53,688 nt of DNA from Treponema sp. (GCA_031265435.1 JAISCR010000103.1:1-53688); one strand, 5' to 3'; numbered from the stretch's first letter, positions 42,134-50,473 are shown. The notes: generated by a model from the letters alone, not told the origin. Numbers and translations are program-made.

Positions 42134-44575
42134 TTGGAAAAACGCTATGTAGATCCCCTGCATGAACTGGGACAGCTTCTCATGGAAATGGAAAAACCGG
42201 CCCGCTATACCGGCGGTGAATACGGAAGCCTTGCCCGTCGTTCCGCAATCCTCGACACTCTTATTGCTTTTCCGGATCTCTACGAAATAGGCATGTCAAA
42301 CCAGGCCATGCGGATAATCTACAACCGCACTAACCGTATCAAGGGCGTTTCCTGCGACAGGGCTTTTGCGCCCGCGCCGGATTTTGAAAAACTTCTTGCG
42401 GAAAAAAATATACCGCTTTACGGCCTTGATACAGGTATTGCGTTTCATGATCTTGATATCCTCATGTTCACCTTTGGTTATGAACTGGGAATAACAGAAG
42501 TCCTTGCCATGCTGCAGGCGGGGAAAATCCCTGTCCGTTCAGAAGACAGGGGTGAGCAATGTCCCATAGTGATCATGGGAGGGCCCAGTGTTTCCAATCC
42601 TGTCCCCTATGGCCGCTTTATCGACGCTTTCTGGATAGGGGAGGCCGAGGCCGGTTTTTTTGAACTCCTGACTGCCCTGTGCGATATGAAAAAGGCAGGG
42701 GAGGGGAGAGCGGCTCTCCTTGCAAAAATTGCGGAGCACCCGAATATCTGGCTGCGCGGAAAGAAGAAGGCTTTCAGGGCTGTCGATCCGTATTTTGGAG
42801 AAGGGGAGGGGGGAGCCGCGGTCTTCCCCGTTCCCAGCATAAAAACCGTACAGATGCACGGGGCGGTAGAAATAATGCGCGGCTGTCCCAACGGCTGCCG
42901 TTTCTGCCATGCGGGTTACTGGTACAGACCCATGCGGCAGAAAAACGCCCCGGCAGTATTCCGTGAAGCCGAGGCCTTTATCCGTCAGGGCGGCTACCGG
43001 GAGATCAGTCTCTCGTCCCTCTCTACCGGAGATTACCGGCACATTGATTACCTTGTTAACACCTTTAATGAACGGTACCAACGGGAGCATGTTTCATTCC
43101 AGCTTCCTTCCCTCCGTGTTTCGAGTTTTTCCCTTCCCTTGCTGGAAAAAGTATCCCTGGTACGCAAAAGCGGCCTGACCTTTGCGGTAGAAACCCCCGA
43201 GGAGGCGTGGCAATTTTCAATAAACAAACAAGTCTTGCGGGATGATGTAGTAAGTATCCTTCGGGAGGCAAAGAAACACGGCTGGAGCGGTGCGAAGTTC
43301 TATTTCATGATAGGCCTCCCCGTAGCAAAAGGAGCACTACATCTTACCGAAAAGCCGGAGGAGGGGCCGGAACAAAGCGAAGAAGCGGAAATAGTCAATT
43401 TTATCCGTTATGTAGCGGGGAAAACAGGCGCCCACTGTAACATCAACGTAGGAGTCTTTGTCCCCAAGCCGCACACACCCTACCAGAGGACTGTCCAAAT
43501 GGAACATGAAAAAGCCAGAGAAAAACTGTTCCGGATAAAAGATAGTCTCAAAAAAGAAGGCCACAAGGTAAGTTTTCAGGATCCCTTTATTTCCGGGCTC
43601 GAAGGCCTTCTGAGCCGGGGCGGTGAATTTACAGGCGTTTTGATAGAAGCGGCCTTCCGCAGGGGCTGCCGTCTCGATGCCTGGAGCGAATACATGAAAA
43701 GGGAAGTATGGGAAAATTTATTTACGGAATACCGGGAAGAGATAAAAAAGATGCTTGAGTTTGATATTGCGGAAGAGCTTCCCTGGGCCTCTATCAATCC
43801 CGGAATAAGCCCAAAATACTTCAACGAAGAATTTAAGAAATCATGCAATCAAGAATTAACTTTAATATGTACGGAAAAATGTACATATAACTGTGGTATC
43901 TGCGGAAAACAACGAGGTATAGTATATAATAACATACATGATAAAGTAATTTATAATGAAAGCAATACCGGTATTTCCGCACCTGCTTCAAATTCTTCCC
44001 TCCGTATTCTCTTTTCTTTCAGCAAGACGGGGAAGGCCGTCTTTTTATCCCATCTATCCCTGGTGGAGATCTTCAACATGGCCTTTCTCCGGGCCGGTAT
44101 CCCGGTTTCCTTTACCCGGGGCTTTAATCCCCTGCCTAAACTGGAAATTCTGGCCCCTCTTTCCCTTGGGATCACCGGCCTGAATGAGATGGCGCTTATT
44201 GAAACCGGTGTTTTTTTTAACGGTAACGGATTTGCCGCCTGTATGAACAAGGTACTTCCGGAAGGGCTTGCGATTGTTCATGCGGAAAATCATGAAGTTC
44301 CGGCGGGGATAAAAAAACATTCCCTCTCATCGTTTCTCTGGGGTTTTTCCTATCAGGAAGAAGCGAACGCGGAGGCCGCCGAAGGGGCGCATATTCCCTC
44401 CGGGATCGTTCCATTCAATGAGGAAAAAAAATACCGGGAAAACAGAGCCGCCCTGAAAGGAAGCGTCTACGGACTGATCCGTTCCGCTGTCCTGGCCAGG
44501 GATCCTTTGGGCAGGGAAGAGGCCGGTAAACCGTATTTTGAAGTTTTCCGGGATTTGTACAGGAAGGAAATATAA
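42134..44575 (+). CDS. TIGR03960-type radical SAM protein fused to a DUF2344 domain
   Basis: An 813-residue protein. The N-terminal B12-binding-like part is followed by a radical SAM core with C251-x3-C255-x2-C258 (GCPNGCRFCHAGYW). A second cysteine cluster (LICTEKCTYNCGICGK) lies near 577-592. The last 200 residues are a DUF2344 domain (LRILFSFSKTGKAVFLSHLS ... SFTRGFNPLPKLEILAPLSL). In many bacteria these are two neighbouring genes, so this is a natural fusion. The chemistry is unknown. The start is TTG at 42134, directly after the rodA stop. The junction between domains (43850-43975) is strikingly AT-rich. Confidence 0.85.
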   Translation: MEKRYVDPLHELGQLLMEMEKPARYTGGEYGSLARRSAILDTLIAFPDLYEIGMSNQAMRIIYNRTNRIKGVSCDRAFAPAPDFEKLLAEKNIPLYGLDTGIAFHDLDILMFTFGYELGITEVLAMLQAGKIPVRSEDRGEQCPIVIMGGPSVSNPVPYGRFIDAFWIGEAEAGFFELLTALCDMKKAGEGRAALLAKIAEHPNIWLRGKKKAFRAVDPYFGEGEGGAAVFPVPSIKTVQMHGAVEIMRGCPNGCRFCHAGYWYRPMRQKNAPAVFREAEAFIRQGGYREISLSSLSTGDYRHIDYLVNTFNERYQREHVSFQLPSLRVSSFSLPLLEKVSLVRKSGLTFAVETPEEAWQFSINKQVLRDDVVSILREAKKHGWSGAKFYFMIGLPVAKGALHLTEKPEEGPEQSEEAEIVNFIRYVAGKTGAHCNINVGVFVPKPHTPYQRTVQMEHEKAREKLFRIKDSLKKEGHKVSFQDPFISGLEGLLSRGGEFTGVLIEAAFRRGCRLDAWSEYMKREVWENLFTEYREEIKKMLEFDIAEELPWASINPGISPKYFNEEFKKSCNQELTLICTEKCTYNCGICGKQRGIVYNNIHDKVIYNESNTGISAPASNSSLRILFSFSKTGKAVFLSHLSLVEIFNMAFLRAGIPVSFTRGFNPLPKLEILAPLSLGITGLNEMALIETGVFFNGNGFAACMNKVLPEGLAIVHAENHEVPAGIKKHSLSSFLWGFSYQEEANAEAAEGAHIPSGIVPFNEEKKYRENRAALKGSVYGLIRSAVLARDPLGREEAGKPYFEVFRDLYRKEI

Positions 44576-44692
44576 CCGCAATCACCGTAAAAATCGTATA
44601 TTCCTGCAGCGTTATACGCAATGCACCCTAAAAATTTATGAAAAAATAAAATATTTTTCCGCCTCATTCGTCTACCAAGATAAGGAGATCGC

Positions 44693-44734
44693 ATGGAACT
44701 ATGTTTCATGTTCGATCCAAATACGCGGCCATAG
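44693..44734 (+). CDS. Possible 13-residue leader peptide ahead of the export operon
   Basis: A strong AAGGAG (44682-44687) precedes ATG 44693 by 5 nt. The frame encodes MELCFMFDPNTRP and stops at TAG 44732-44734, inside the loop of a hairpin. It lies 26 nt before the first export gene. Size and placement recall leader peptides of translational attenuators, but no amino-acid run points to a specific signal. GGAAC inside it also resembles an ECF -35 element. Confidence 0.4.
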   Translation: MELCFMFDPNTRP

Positions 44735-44740
44735 GGCCGC
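44725..44740 (+). promoter_or_regulatory. Hairpin over the leader-peptide stop codon
   Basis: GCGGCC (44725-44730) and GGCCGC (44735-44740) pair perfectly around ATAG, which contains the leader's stop codon. No T-run follows. A ribosome stopped on the leader would melt this hairpin and could change access to GAGG before ATG 44761. Confidence 0.4.
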
Positions 44741-44760
44741 ACGATAGCGAGGTTACTAAA

Positions 44761-45219
44761 ATGAACAACATTTTCAAATTTCGGATTGCCGGTATGTTTA
44801 TAGCGCTTGCGATGCTTGCCGTTTTCGGCGTTGGGGTGATGTTCTTGTGGAACGCCTTACTGCCCGGCATTTTCGGACTGTCGATTATCAATTATTGGCA
44901 GTCGGCAGGGTTGTTACTACTCTCGCGGATTCTGTTCGGCGGGCTTGGCGGATTCGGTCGAGGGCTTTTTATGCCGCACGGAGGGTATAGCAGGGACGAG
45001 CGTCTTTTTCGTCACGGCAACCCGCTGCGTGAAAAATGGATGAACATGACGGACGAGGAGCGTAAAGCCTTTGCCCAAAAGGAAAAAGATTTCCTGCGTT
45101 TCCACCGGGGGTTTTCCCGCTTTCACGATTTTTTTGAGGAAGGCGCGCCTTCCGGAGAAGGCGGCAAGGAATCCGGCAGGCAGGACGCGCCGTCAAAAAA
45201 GGAGGAGAACCATGAGTAA
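44761..45219 (+). CDS. Small membrane protein of the ABC-2/ECF operon
   Basis: A 152-residue protein from ATG 44761 (GAGG upstream; the frame opens earlier at 44701 but without a good site). Two hydrophobic stretches lie at about 8-38 (FRIAGMFIALAMLAVFGVGV) and 43-62 (INYWQSAGLLLLSRILFGGL). The C-terminal half is charged and helical (REKWMNMTDEERKAFAQKEK, then FHRGFSRFHDFF) and rich in His and Glu. Similar short proteins with the NYWQSAGLLLLSRILFGG-like core accompany ECF sigma genes in other bacteria, as far as I recall. Function unknown. It overlaps the ATPase start by 8 bp. Confidence 0.7.
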   Translation: MNNIFKFRIAGMFIALAMLAVFGVGVMFLWNALLPGIFGLSIINYWQSAGLLLLSRILFGGLGGFGRGLFMPHGGYSRDERLFRHGNPLREKWMNMTDEERKAFAQKEKDFLRFHRGFSRFHDFFEEGAPSGEGGKESGRQDAPSKKEENHE

Positions 45220-46030
45220 CCCGGTAATCAAGGTTGAAAATCTTACCAAACGGTATAAGGGCGCGAAAATACCCGCGGTAAACAATATCAGTTTTTCGGT
45301 GGGGGAGGGCGAGTTTTTCGCGTTCCTCGGGCAGAACGGCGCGGGAAAAACGACGATGATTTCGGTTTTGACAACAACCCTCGCCAAAACCACAGGCAGT
45401 GTTACTATCGCCGGATACGACCTTGACCGCGAGGCGCGGGAAGTACGTAACCGCATCGGAATTATTTTTCAAAAGCCAAGCCTCGACCTCGACCTTTCGG
45501 CGGAGGAAAACATCAGGCTTCACGCTTGTATATACGGAATGTTCGGCTACCGTCCCTTCTTCCGCTGGATGCCGAAATCCTACCGCGAGCGCGTAACGGA
45601 ACTGGCGGAAATTATGGGCATTGCGGATAAACTGTATAAACCGCTCAAAACTTTTTCCGGCGGTATGCGGCGGAAAATCGAAATCATCCGCGGCCTCTTA
45701 CACCAGCCCGCCGTGCTGTTCCTTGACGAGCCGACCCAGGGGCTTGACCCGGTGAGCCGCCGGAGTTTGTGGGATTATATCAATACTGTTCGTAAAGAAA
45801 ACGGCACAACGGTATTCCTCACTACCCATTACATTGACGAAGCGGAAAACGTTGATAAACTCTGCATGATACAGCAGGGGGAAATTGTTTTTTCCGGCGC
45901 GCCCGCTGAATTGAAAAAATCCTTGGGGAGCAAATCACTTGAAGACGCTTATGTTGGACTTTTAACCGAAGGAAGCAGCGCCTCCGAAGGGAGACGGCGC
46001 CTCCGGGATGGAGGCGGTGATGAAAAATAA
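45212..46030 (+). CDS. ABC-2 exporter ATP-binding protein
   Basis: A 273-residue ATPase of the DrrA/CcmA-like group. Motifs are FLGQNGAGKTTMISVLTTTL (Walker A), LKTFSGGMRRKIEIIRGLLH (signature), LFLDEPTQGLDPVSRRSLWD (Walker B and D loop) and FLTTHYIDEAENVDKLCMIQ (switch His). This group usually drives export of drugs, lipids or polysaccharide. ATG 45212 follows GGAGGAG and lies within the last codons of the small membrane gene. The frame continues upstream to 45071 but overlaps that gene. It overlaps the permease gene by 11 bp. Confidence 0.93.
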   Translation: MSNPVIKVENLTKRYKGAKIPAVNNISFSVGEGEFFAFLGQNGAGKTTMISVLTTTLAKTTGSVTIAGYDLDREAREVRNRIGIIFQKPSLDLDLSAEENIRLHACIYGMFGYRPFFRWMPKSYRERVTELAEIMGIADKLYKPLKTFSGGMRRKIEIIRGLLHQPAVLFLDEPTQGLDPVSRRSLWDYINTVRKENGTTVFLTTHYIDEAENVDKLCMIQQGEIVFSGAPAELKKSLGSKSLEDAYVGLLTEGSSASEGRRRLRDGGGDEK

Positions 46031-46814
46031 ATTATTGCGTGAAATGAACGCGGTCATTACGATTGCGATGAGAGATATAACATTCAGCCTGAAATCACCG
46101 GCAAAACTTGTTCAATGCCTCATAATGCCGGTTATGTTTTTGGGGTTATTCGGCGGGCAGTTGTCGCAGAACATGGGAATCAACATGGGTTTTGACTTTA
46201 ATACCTTTATGCTGGTTGGCATGCTGGTGCAGGGTATGTTTATGATAATGGGTAACGGCATTACCTCGCTGGTGGAAGACCGCATGACTGATTTCACTCA
46301 GGAGATTCTGGTAAGTCCCGTTTCCCGGTATGCCATCATTCTGGGAAAAATCGCGGGCGCGGCGTTTGCGAGCTATATTACTTTTTTCTTTACCATCGGC
46401 ATCGGTTATGCTATCGGCGCGAGGTTAAGCGTTGCGCAGTTTCTTATCCTGCTCGCGTTCTCCCCGCTTATGTGCCTCGCGGCAGGTTCGCTCGCCATTC
46501 TCTGCGTGGGTTGTGTGCAAAAAGCCGCGACAGCGGGAATTGTCGTTATGTCCTTGTCAATGGCGCAGACCTTTCTTTCCGGCGCGTTAATCCCGGTGAA
46601 CCATTCGACCGGCGTTATGGCGGTAGTAAGCCGCCTTTTGCCGATGACCTATTGCGTTGATTTCATGCGGGGCGTGTTTTACTCTGGAGGAACGGAAGGC
46701 GCGGCAACCACGCTTCACACGCCGTTTTTCAATCTGGTTATCATCGTCGCGTTCACCGCGCTGTTTCTTGTCGCGGGACCCGCCGGGTTTGTGCGGGCTG
46801 AGAAAAACAAGTAG
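46020..46814 (+). CDS. ABC-2 type exporter permease
   Basis: A 264-residue inner-membrane protein with six helices, including KLVQCLIMPVMFLGLFGGQL, MLVGMLVQGMFMIMGNGITS, AGAAFASYITFFFTIGIGYA and FNLVIIVAFTALFLVAGPAG. The EDRMTDFTQEILVSPVSRYA block is typical of ABC-2 permeases of the DrrB/NodJ type. I start at ATG 46020, which has GGAGG 5 nt upstream, rather than ATG 46008. With the ATPase at 45212 it forms a complete half-transporter pair. The cargo is unknown. Confidence 0.92.
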   Translation: MKNKLLREMNAVITIAMRDITFSLKSPAKLVQCLIMPVMFLGLFGGQLSQNMGINMGFDFNTFMLVGMLVQGMFMIMGNGITSLVEDRMTDFTQEILVSPVSRYAIILGKIAGAAFASYITFFFTIGIGYAIGARLSVAQFLILLAFSPLMCLAAGSLAILCVGCVQKAATAGIVVMSLSMAQTFLSGALIPVNHSTGVMAVVSRLLPMTYCVDFMRGVFYSGGTEGAATTLHTPFFNLVIIVAFTALFLVAGPAGFVRAEKNK

Positions 46815-46828
46815 GCTGCAAGGATAGT

Positions 46829-47380
46829 ATGGCGCGTCATTCTGTTGCCGAAACCTTTAATCTCTACCGTGCGCGGCTTCTACACTTCATCCGTTCCCGG
46901 GTGCGCCTCCTTGAAGACGCGGAAGATATTTTACAGGATGTATTCGGCGAACTTGCCCGCGCCGACAGCATGGTGAAGCCGGTGGAGAACGCCGCCGCGT
47001 GGCTCTACCGAGCCGCCCGTAACAAGATTATCGACCATTATAAGAAAAAGAAGGATGAACCTTTTCCGGCTGTGTATGATGAAGAAGCGGATGACTATAT
47101 TTTTGACGAAATTGCGGATATTCTGTACGGCGCGGCGGCAACACCGGAAACGGAATACCTGCGCGTGTTGTTTTTGGACGAAATACAAACCGCTCTTGAC
47201 GACTTGCCGGAAGAACAGCGGACGGTTTTTGAGCTTACCGAAATCGCTGGGCTTCCGGTAAAAGCAGTCGCGGAAAAAACGCATACCCCTGTAAATACCG
47301 TGCTTTCCCGCAAGCATTACGCGGTGAAACATTTGCGGAAATCCCTCGCGGAGTTGTATGCGGATTTGATACGTGGGTAA
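46829..47380 (+). CDS. ECF-type RNA polymerase sigma factor
   Basis: A 183-residue sigma factor with region 2 (YRARLLHFIRSRVRLLEDAE, DILQDVFGELARA, AAWLYRAARNKIIDHYKKK) and region 4 (LDDLPEEQRTVFELTEIAGL, AEKTHTPVNTVLSRKHYAVK). Regions 1 and 3 are absent, as in all ECF factors. No typical anti-sigma gene is adjacent; the small membrane protein at 44761 is the only candidate partner. It is last in the operon, 14 nt after the permease, with AAGGAT before ATG 46829. It may switch on its own operon. 47381-47488 holds no gene; the next gene converges. Confidence 0.92.
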   Translation: MARHSVAETFNLYRARLLHFIRSRVRLLEDAEDILQDVFGELARADSMVKPVENAAAWLYRAARNKIIDHYKKKKDEPFPAVYDEEADDYIFDEIADILYGAAATPETEYLRVLFLDEIQTALDDLPEEQRTVFELTEIAGLPVKAVAEKTHTPVNTVLSRKHYAVKHLRKSLAELYADLIRG

Positions 47381-47488
47381 CCAGACGCTGTCCGGTCGTT
47401 CTATGGAACACCGGTTCAACAAACCACTCTTTTCCTGAAAGAATTGCCCTTTGAGTATACCGGGGGAAACTTCCGTTTTCAGCGGTTT

Positions 47489-48799
47489 TTAAGCCAGCTC
47501 CGCGGCGGTGTCGTAAATCGCCTGGTATATTTCGGGAATATCCTTTTCTTCCACGGCCGCAAAAGTTACCCGCAGGTACTCCGAGCCCAGAGCGATGGTC
47601 CCAATGCCCTTTTTCAGCAGTTCCTGCCGGAGTTTTTCCGCGTCCAGCCTGCCGGAGGGGCCTTCCTTACAGCGGAAACTCATAAAATATCCCGAATTGA
47701 AGGGAAGGGGCTCCAGGGACGGGGGACAGGAGTGTTCACCGATAAAACGTTTGACCGCCCGGTAACGGTCCCGGAGCAGGGTAAAAAAGGCTTCTTTCTC
47801 CCCCGCGGCGGCGGGATCCTCCAGGATTTTAACCGTCAGAAACTGGGCGGGGGTATTGGCGCAGGAAACGGAAGACCGGATCGCCCCCATAAGCTTTTTT
47901 TCCAGCGCCGCGGCGGTTTCCCCGTTTAAGCTTTTGGAACCAAAGCTGATAAAAGCGGTCCGCAGGCCCCATACATAGTCTTCTTTGGTAGGACCGTCAA
48001 TCTTAACGGCCAGGACCTGTTCATGGAGGGCGGCAAAACGGCTAAAAAGGGATTCCGTAATCGTTTCTTCTTCGTAAAAAAGGCCGAAATAGGCGTCGTC
48101 ACAGAGAACCAGTACCCGGCTCCCCGCCGCGGCGGTTTCGCCGATAAGGCTGGTCAGGGCATCCGCTTCGGCCCTGGTGGGGGTATAGCCCGAAGGGTTA
48201 TGGGGAAAATTCAGGATGATGCGGACCGTACCGGAAGCCGCTTCCGCCTTGAGGGCTTTTTCAAAGGCGCCGATGTTAAGCCCCCTCCTCTGGAAGAGGG
48301 GTATGCCTTTGACAAGCGCCCCCCGGCGTTCGGCAAAAATAAGGCTGTAGTTATCCCAGGAAGGATCCCCCGCCAGCATCACCTGGCCTTCGTCAAGAAA
48401 CAGGTCCGCAATGTAGGAAATGCCCGCGGTAATTCCGGGCGCCGCCACGGGCAGGGTAAAATCCCCCTCTTTAAGGGAAGGGTTTTTTTTCAAAAGGGAT
48501 TTTTTCCAGGCTGTGCGGAAGCCTTCTACCCCCGCGGTGGGGGCATAAATCACCACCTCTTCGGGCTTTAAGCCGGGGAACTGCCGGGCCAGACCGGACA
48601 GCATCAGGGGTTTTCCCTCGTGAAAAGCCATGCCCAGGGTAGCGTTTACCCTGGCGGTTTTCCGGGCCTCCGCGGCCTGGGCTATAATCCCCCGGGGGAA
48701 AAAAAGCCGCCGCCCCAAGGCGGACAGTAAAGGACCCGCGGGGCCGGTATCCAGAACGGAGTTCAGTTCTTCCGCAAGCGGATTCATGACTGTAACCAT
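47489..48799 (-). CDS. Class I/II PLP-dependent aminotransferase
   Basis: A 436-residue fold-type I aminotransferase. Visible motifs are NATLGMAFHEGKPLMLSGLA, APGITAGISYIADLFLDEGQ, LNFPHNPSGYTPTRAEADAL (substrate-carboxylate Asn region), VLVLCDDAYFGLFYEEE (PLP-ring Asp) and AFISFGSKSLNG with the PLP lysine. The amino donor cannot be read. It resembles aspartate/aromatic aminotransferase-like proteins of clostridia and treponemes. AAGGAGG (48804-48810) is 4 nt before ATG 48799. It is divergent from the Smr gene by 26 bp, too little for two full promoters unless they overlap the genes. Confidence 0.85.
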   Translation of the reverse strand: MVTVMNPLAEELNSVLDTGPAGPLLSALGRRLFFPRGIIAQAAEARKTARVNATLGMAFHEGKPLMLSGLARQFPGLKPEEVVIYAPTAGVEGFRTAWKKSLLKKNPSLKEGDFTLPVAAPGITAGISYIADLFLDEGQVMLAGDPSWDNYSLIFAERRGALVKGIPLFQRRGLNIGAFEKALKAEAASGTVRIILNFPHNPSGYTPTRAEADALTSLIGETAAAGSRVLVLCDDAYFGLFYEEETITESLFSRFAALHEQVLAVKIDGPTKEDYVWGLRTAFISFGSKSLNGETAAALEKKLMGAIRSSVSCANTPAQFLTVKILEDPAAAGEKEAFFTLLRDRYRAVKRFIGEHSCPPSLEPLPFNSGYFMSFRCKEGPSGRLDAEKLRQELLKKGIGTIALGSEYLRVTFAAVEEKDIPEIYQAIYDTAAELA

Positions 48800-48825
48800 A
48801 ACGCCTCCTTAAGCATTATAACAAG

Positions 48826-49260
48826 ATGGATTTTGGAAAAATTCTTGACCAGTGGAACAAACAATCCGGCGGGGAACCTTTGCCCCGCGGTCCGGCGGAG
48901 TATATCCGCGGAGCATCCGATAAAGACAAAGAATCGGAGGAACATCCCGCCTCCCGCAAGCGCCGGCTGCTGCGTAAAAGTCCCGACGGAACCATAGACC
49001 TTCACGGCCTTACCAGGGACGAAGCCTGGGACGCCCTGGATATCTTCTTTAACGACGCCAAAAACAGGGGCCTGGAAAAACTGCTTATCATCCACGGCAA
49101 GGGAAACCATACCCTGGAACAGGGAGTGTTGACAAAAACGGTCCGGAATTTTATAGAACGCTGTCCCCTGGCGGGAGAAAGCGGCCATAGCAGCGCTTCC
49201 CGGGGGGGAACCGGCTCTACCTGGGTTATCGTTAAAAGACAGGGCCCAAGCCCGGCCTAG
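48826..49260 (+). CDS. Smr-domain protein
   Basis: A 144-residue protein. The first 55 residues are charged and probably flexible ([19 protein letters not shown]). A small MutS-related (Smr) domain follows: [20 protein letters not shown] and [10 protein letters not shown], with the DLHG and HGKG motifs of nucleases in this family, ending TWVIVKRQG. Smr proteins act on branched DNA or on mRNA of stalled ribosomes; which applies here is not known. The usual SGxGxHS-like end is partly altered ([12 protein letters not shown]). Its stop shares CTAG with the convergent infA stop. Confidence 0.88.
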   Translation: MDFGKILDQWNKQSGGEPLPRGPAEYIRGASDKDKESEEHPASRKRRLLRKSPDGTIDLHGLTRDEAWDALDIFFNDAKNRGLEKLLIIHGKGNHTLEQGVLTKTVRNFIERCPLAGESGHSSASRGGTGSTWVIVKRQGPSPA

Positions 49261-49481
49261 CGTTCCCGGTAGATAATCCGGCCCCGGTTCAGATCGTAGG
49301 GGGAAAGGGCGATGCGGACCCGGTCGCCGGGGACGATGCGGATATAATGCTTGCGCATTTTACCGGAAAGATGGGCAAGGATCAGATGCCCGTTCTGGTT
49401 GTCCAGCTCAATCCTGAACATGGTATTGGGAAGGGCTTCTTTGACCACCCCTTCCACTTCTATTGCTTCTTCCTTTGCCAC
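49257..49481 (-). CDS. infA: Translation initiation factor IF-1
   Basis: A 74-residue OB-fold protein that binds the ribosomal A site during initiation. It reads [40 protein letters not shown] and [13 protein letters not shown], all standard for IF-1. The start is GTG at 49481 with GGAGG (49486-49490) 4 nt upstream. The gene is alone rather than in the ribosomal-protein cluster. The stop overlaps the Smr stop on the other strand (CTAG, 49257-49260). Confidence 0.97.
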   Translation of the reverse strand: MAKEEAIEVEGVVKEALPNTMFRIELDNQNGHLILAHLSGKMRKHYIRIVPGDRVRIALSPYDLNRGRIIYRER

Positions 49482-49524
49482 AAAACCTCCGGATAGTTAT
49501 AAAAAGCCGATAACAGCCGCTTTA

Positions 49525-49554
49525 AAAGTACTTCATAAGGCAAAAAGCTGTCAA
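49525..49554 (-). promoter_or_regulatory. Promoter of infA
   Basis: On the minus strand TTGACA (49549-49554) and TACTTT (49525-49530) are 18 nt apart. The -35 is perfect and the -10 weak. It lies about 45 bp before the infA start. Confidence 0.5.
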
Positions 49555-49590
49555 CCATAGGGAAGGAAGCCGGCCTATGCTTGTGGTTAT

Positions 49591-49612
49591 CCCGCTTTCC
49601 CGCTAGGATAAG
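49591..49612 (+). repeat. 22-bp repeat, copy 1 (possible promoter element)
   Basis: Bases 49591-49612 (CCCGCTTTCCCGCTAG, then GATAAG) recur at 50452-50473 with one mismatch. TAGGAT inside resembles a sigma-70 -10, with TTGTGG 17 nt upstream. CCCGCTTT can also pair with AAAGCGGG at 49627. It lies about 85 bp before the gene at 49696. Confidence 0.55.
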
Positions 49613-49695
49613 CCCATGCGGTCCACCAAAGCGGGGATTCTTTATGAGGTTTTCCTATACCTTTTGGGGCATATTACTGTAAAGAAGGTGTAAGA

Positions 49696-50430
49696 ATGAA
49701 AAACGTAATTTTTGGTATCCTGTTGGCATATCTCGTTTGTGATCTTCACGCTGTGGATGACAAGATTTGGGGGTTTTGGATGTCAGAGCCCCACGTATCA
49801 GGCACAAAAAGAGAGTTGGTAATGGAATGGGAATATCATCTGGAGAAAAGCAAAGACCCTGATATGTATAAAACAGGATATTATGAGGAGGAGGGTCTAG
49901 ACAGGTATACCATATTTGGAACTATGGCATATCCCGGAAACGGAGGGATTTTTTACATAACCGGCATTGAAGAGGTGAATGGTAATGAGTATATTCTATC
50001 TTTAATGAGCTCGCTTGGCTCTGAATATGGCGAAGGCACTGTTAAAATGGTCTTTATCGATGAAGATACTATTTATTTTGAGGCAATCACGGACGATGAG
50101 CCCGGAACATATAACCATTTTTTCCGCGGCCCAAGCAATATTAAATATCGTGCCATGGTTGTAGGCGCCTATTACCCCGAAAGGGCCGGCATTCTCCAGT
50201 ATGAAATAAGAAAACGTCTTGAGGAGCTTGAGGAAGAAAGAAAACAGCGTGAGGAGCAGGAAAAAGCGGCGGCTCAAGAGGAATATGCCGAATACGAGGA
50301 ACTTGTTGTTCCTGCCGGGGAAACGGCTGTACAACAACAACCGGGAACGGCGTTGGGTATAGTGTTGGCCGCAGCGGGAATAGCCGTTGCCGCCGGCATA
50401 GCGGTTTTTCTGGTAAGGCGGAAAAGGTAA
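49696..50430 (+). CDS. Putative secreted/membrane protein of unknown function
   Basis: A 244-residue protein. A short hydrophobic N terminus (MKNVIFGILLAYLVCDLHA) looks like a signal peptide. The middle (20-165) is beta-rich and polar (WGFWMSEPHVSGTKRELVME). A Glu/Lys-rich coiled coil follows (RKRLEELEEERKQREEQEKA), then a C-terminal membrane helix (about 220-240) ending in RRKR. The protein would thus sit in the periplasm with a cytoplasmic basic tail. No family is recognised. AAGGTG precedes ATG 49696. Lower GC than its neighbours and flanking repeats hint at acquisition. Confidence 0.7.
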   Translation: MKNVIFGILLAYLVCDLHAVDDKIWGFWMSEPHVSGTKRELVMEWEYHLEKSKDPDMYKTGYYEEEGLDRYTIFGTMAYPGNGGIFYITGIEEVNGNEYILSLMSSLGSEYGEGTVKMVFIDEDTIYFEAITDDEPGTYNHFFRGPSNIKYRAMVVGAYYPERAGILQYEIRKRLEELEEERKQREEQEKAAAQEEYAEYEELVVPAGETAVQQQPGTALGIVLAAAGIAVAAGIAVFLVRRKR

Positions 50431-50451
50431 TAACAAAATGGTCAAGACATT

Positions 50452-50473
50452 CCCGCTTTCCCGCTAGAATAAG
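50452..50473 (+). repeat. 22-bp repeat, copy 2 (possible promoter element)
   Basis: Matches 49591-49612 except for one base (TAGAAT in place of TAGGAT). TAGAAT fits a sigma-70 -10 in 4 to 5 positions. It lies 17 nt before ATG 50490 of the MFS gene, which has no Shine-Dalgarno. Confidence 0.55.

Noticed and set aside
44630-44665. Terminator after the radical SAM gene (AAAAATA/TATTTTT)
   Set aside because: The stem is A/T only and weak; it may just reflect base composition.
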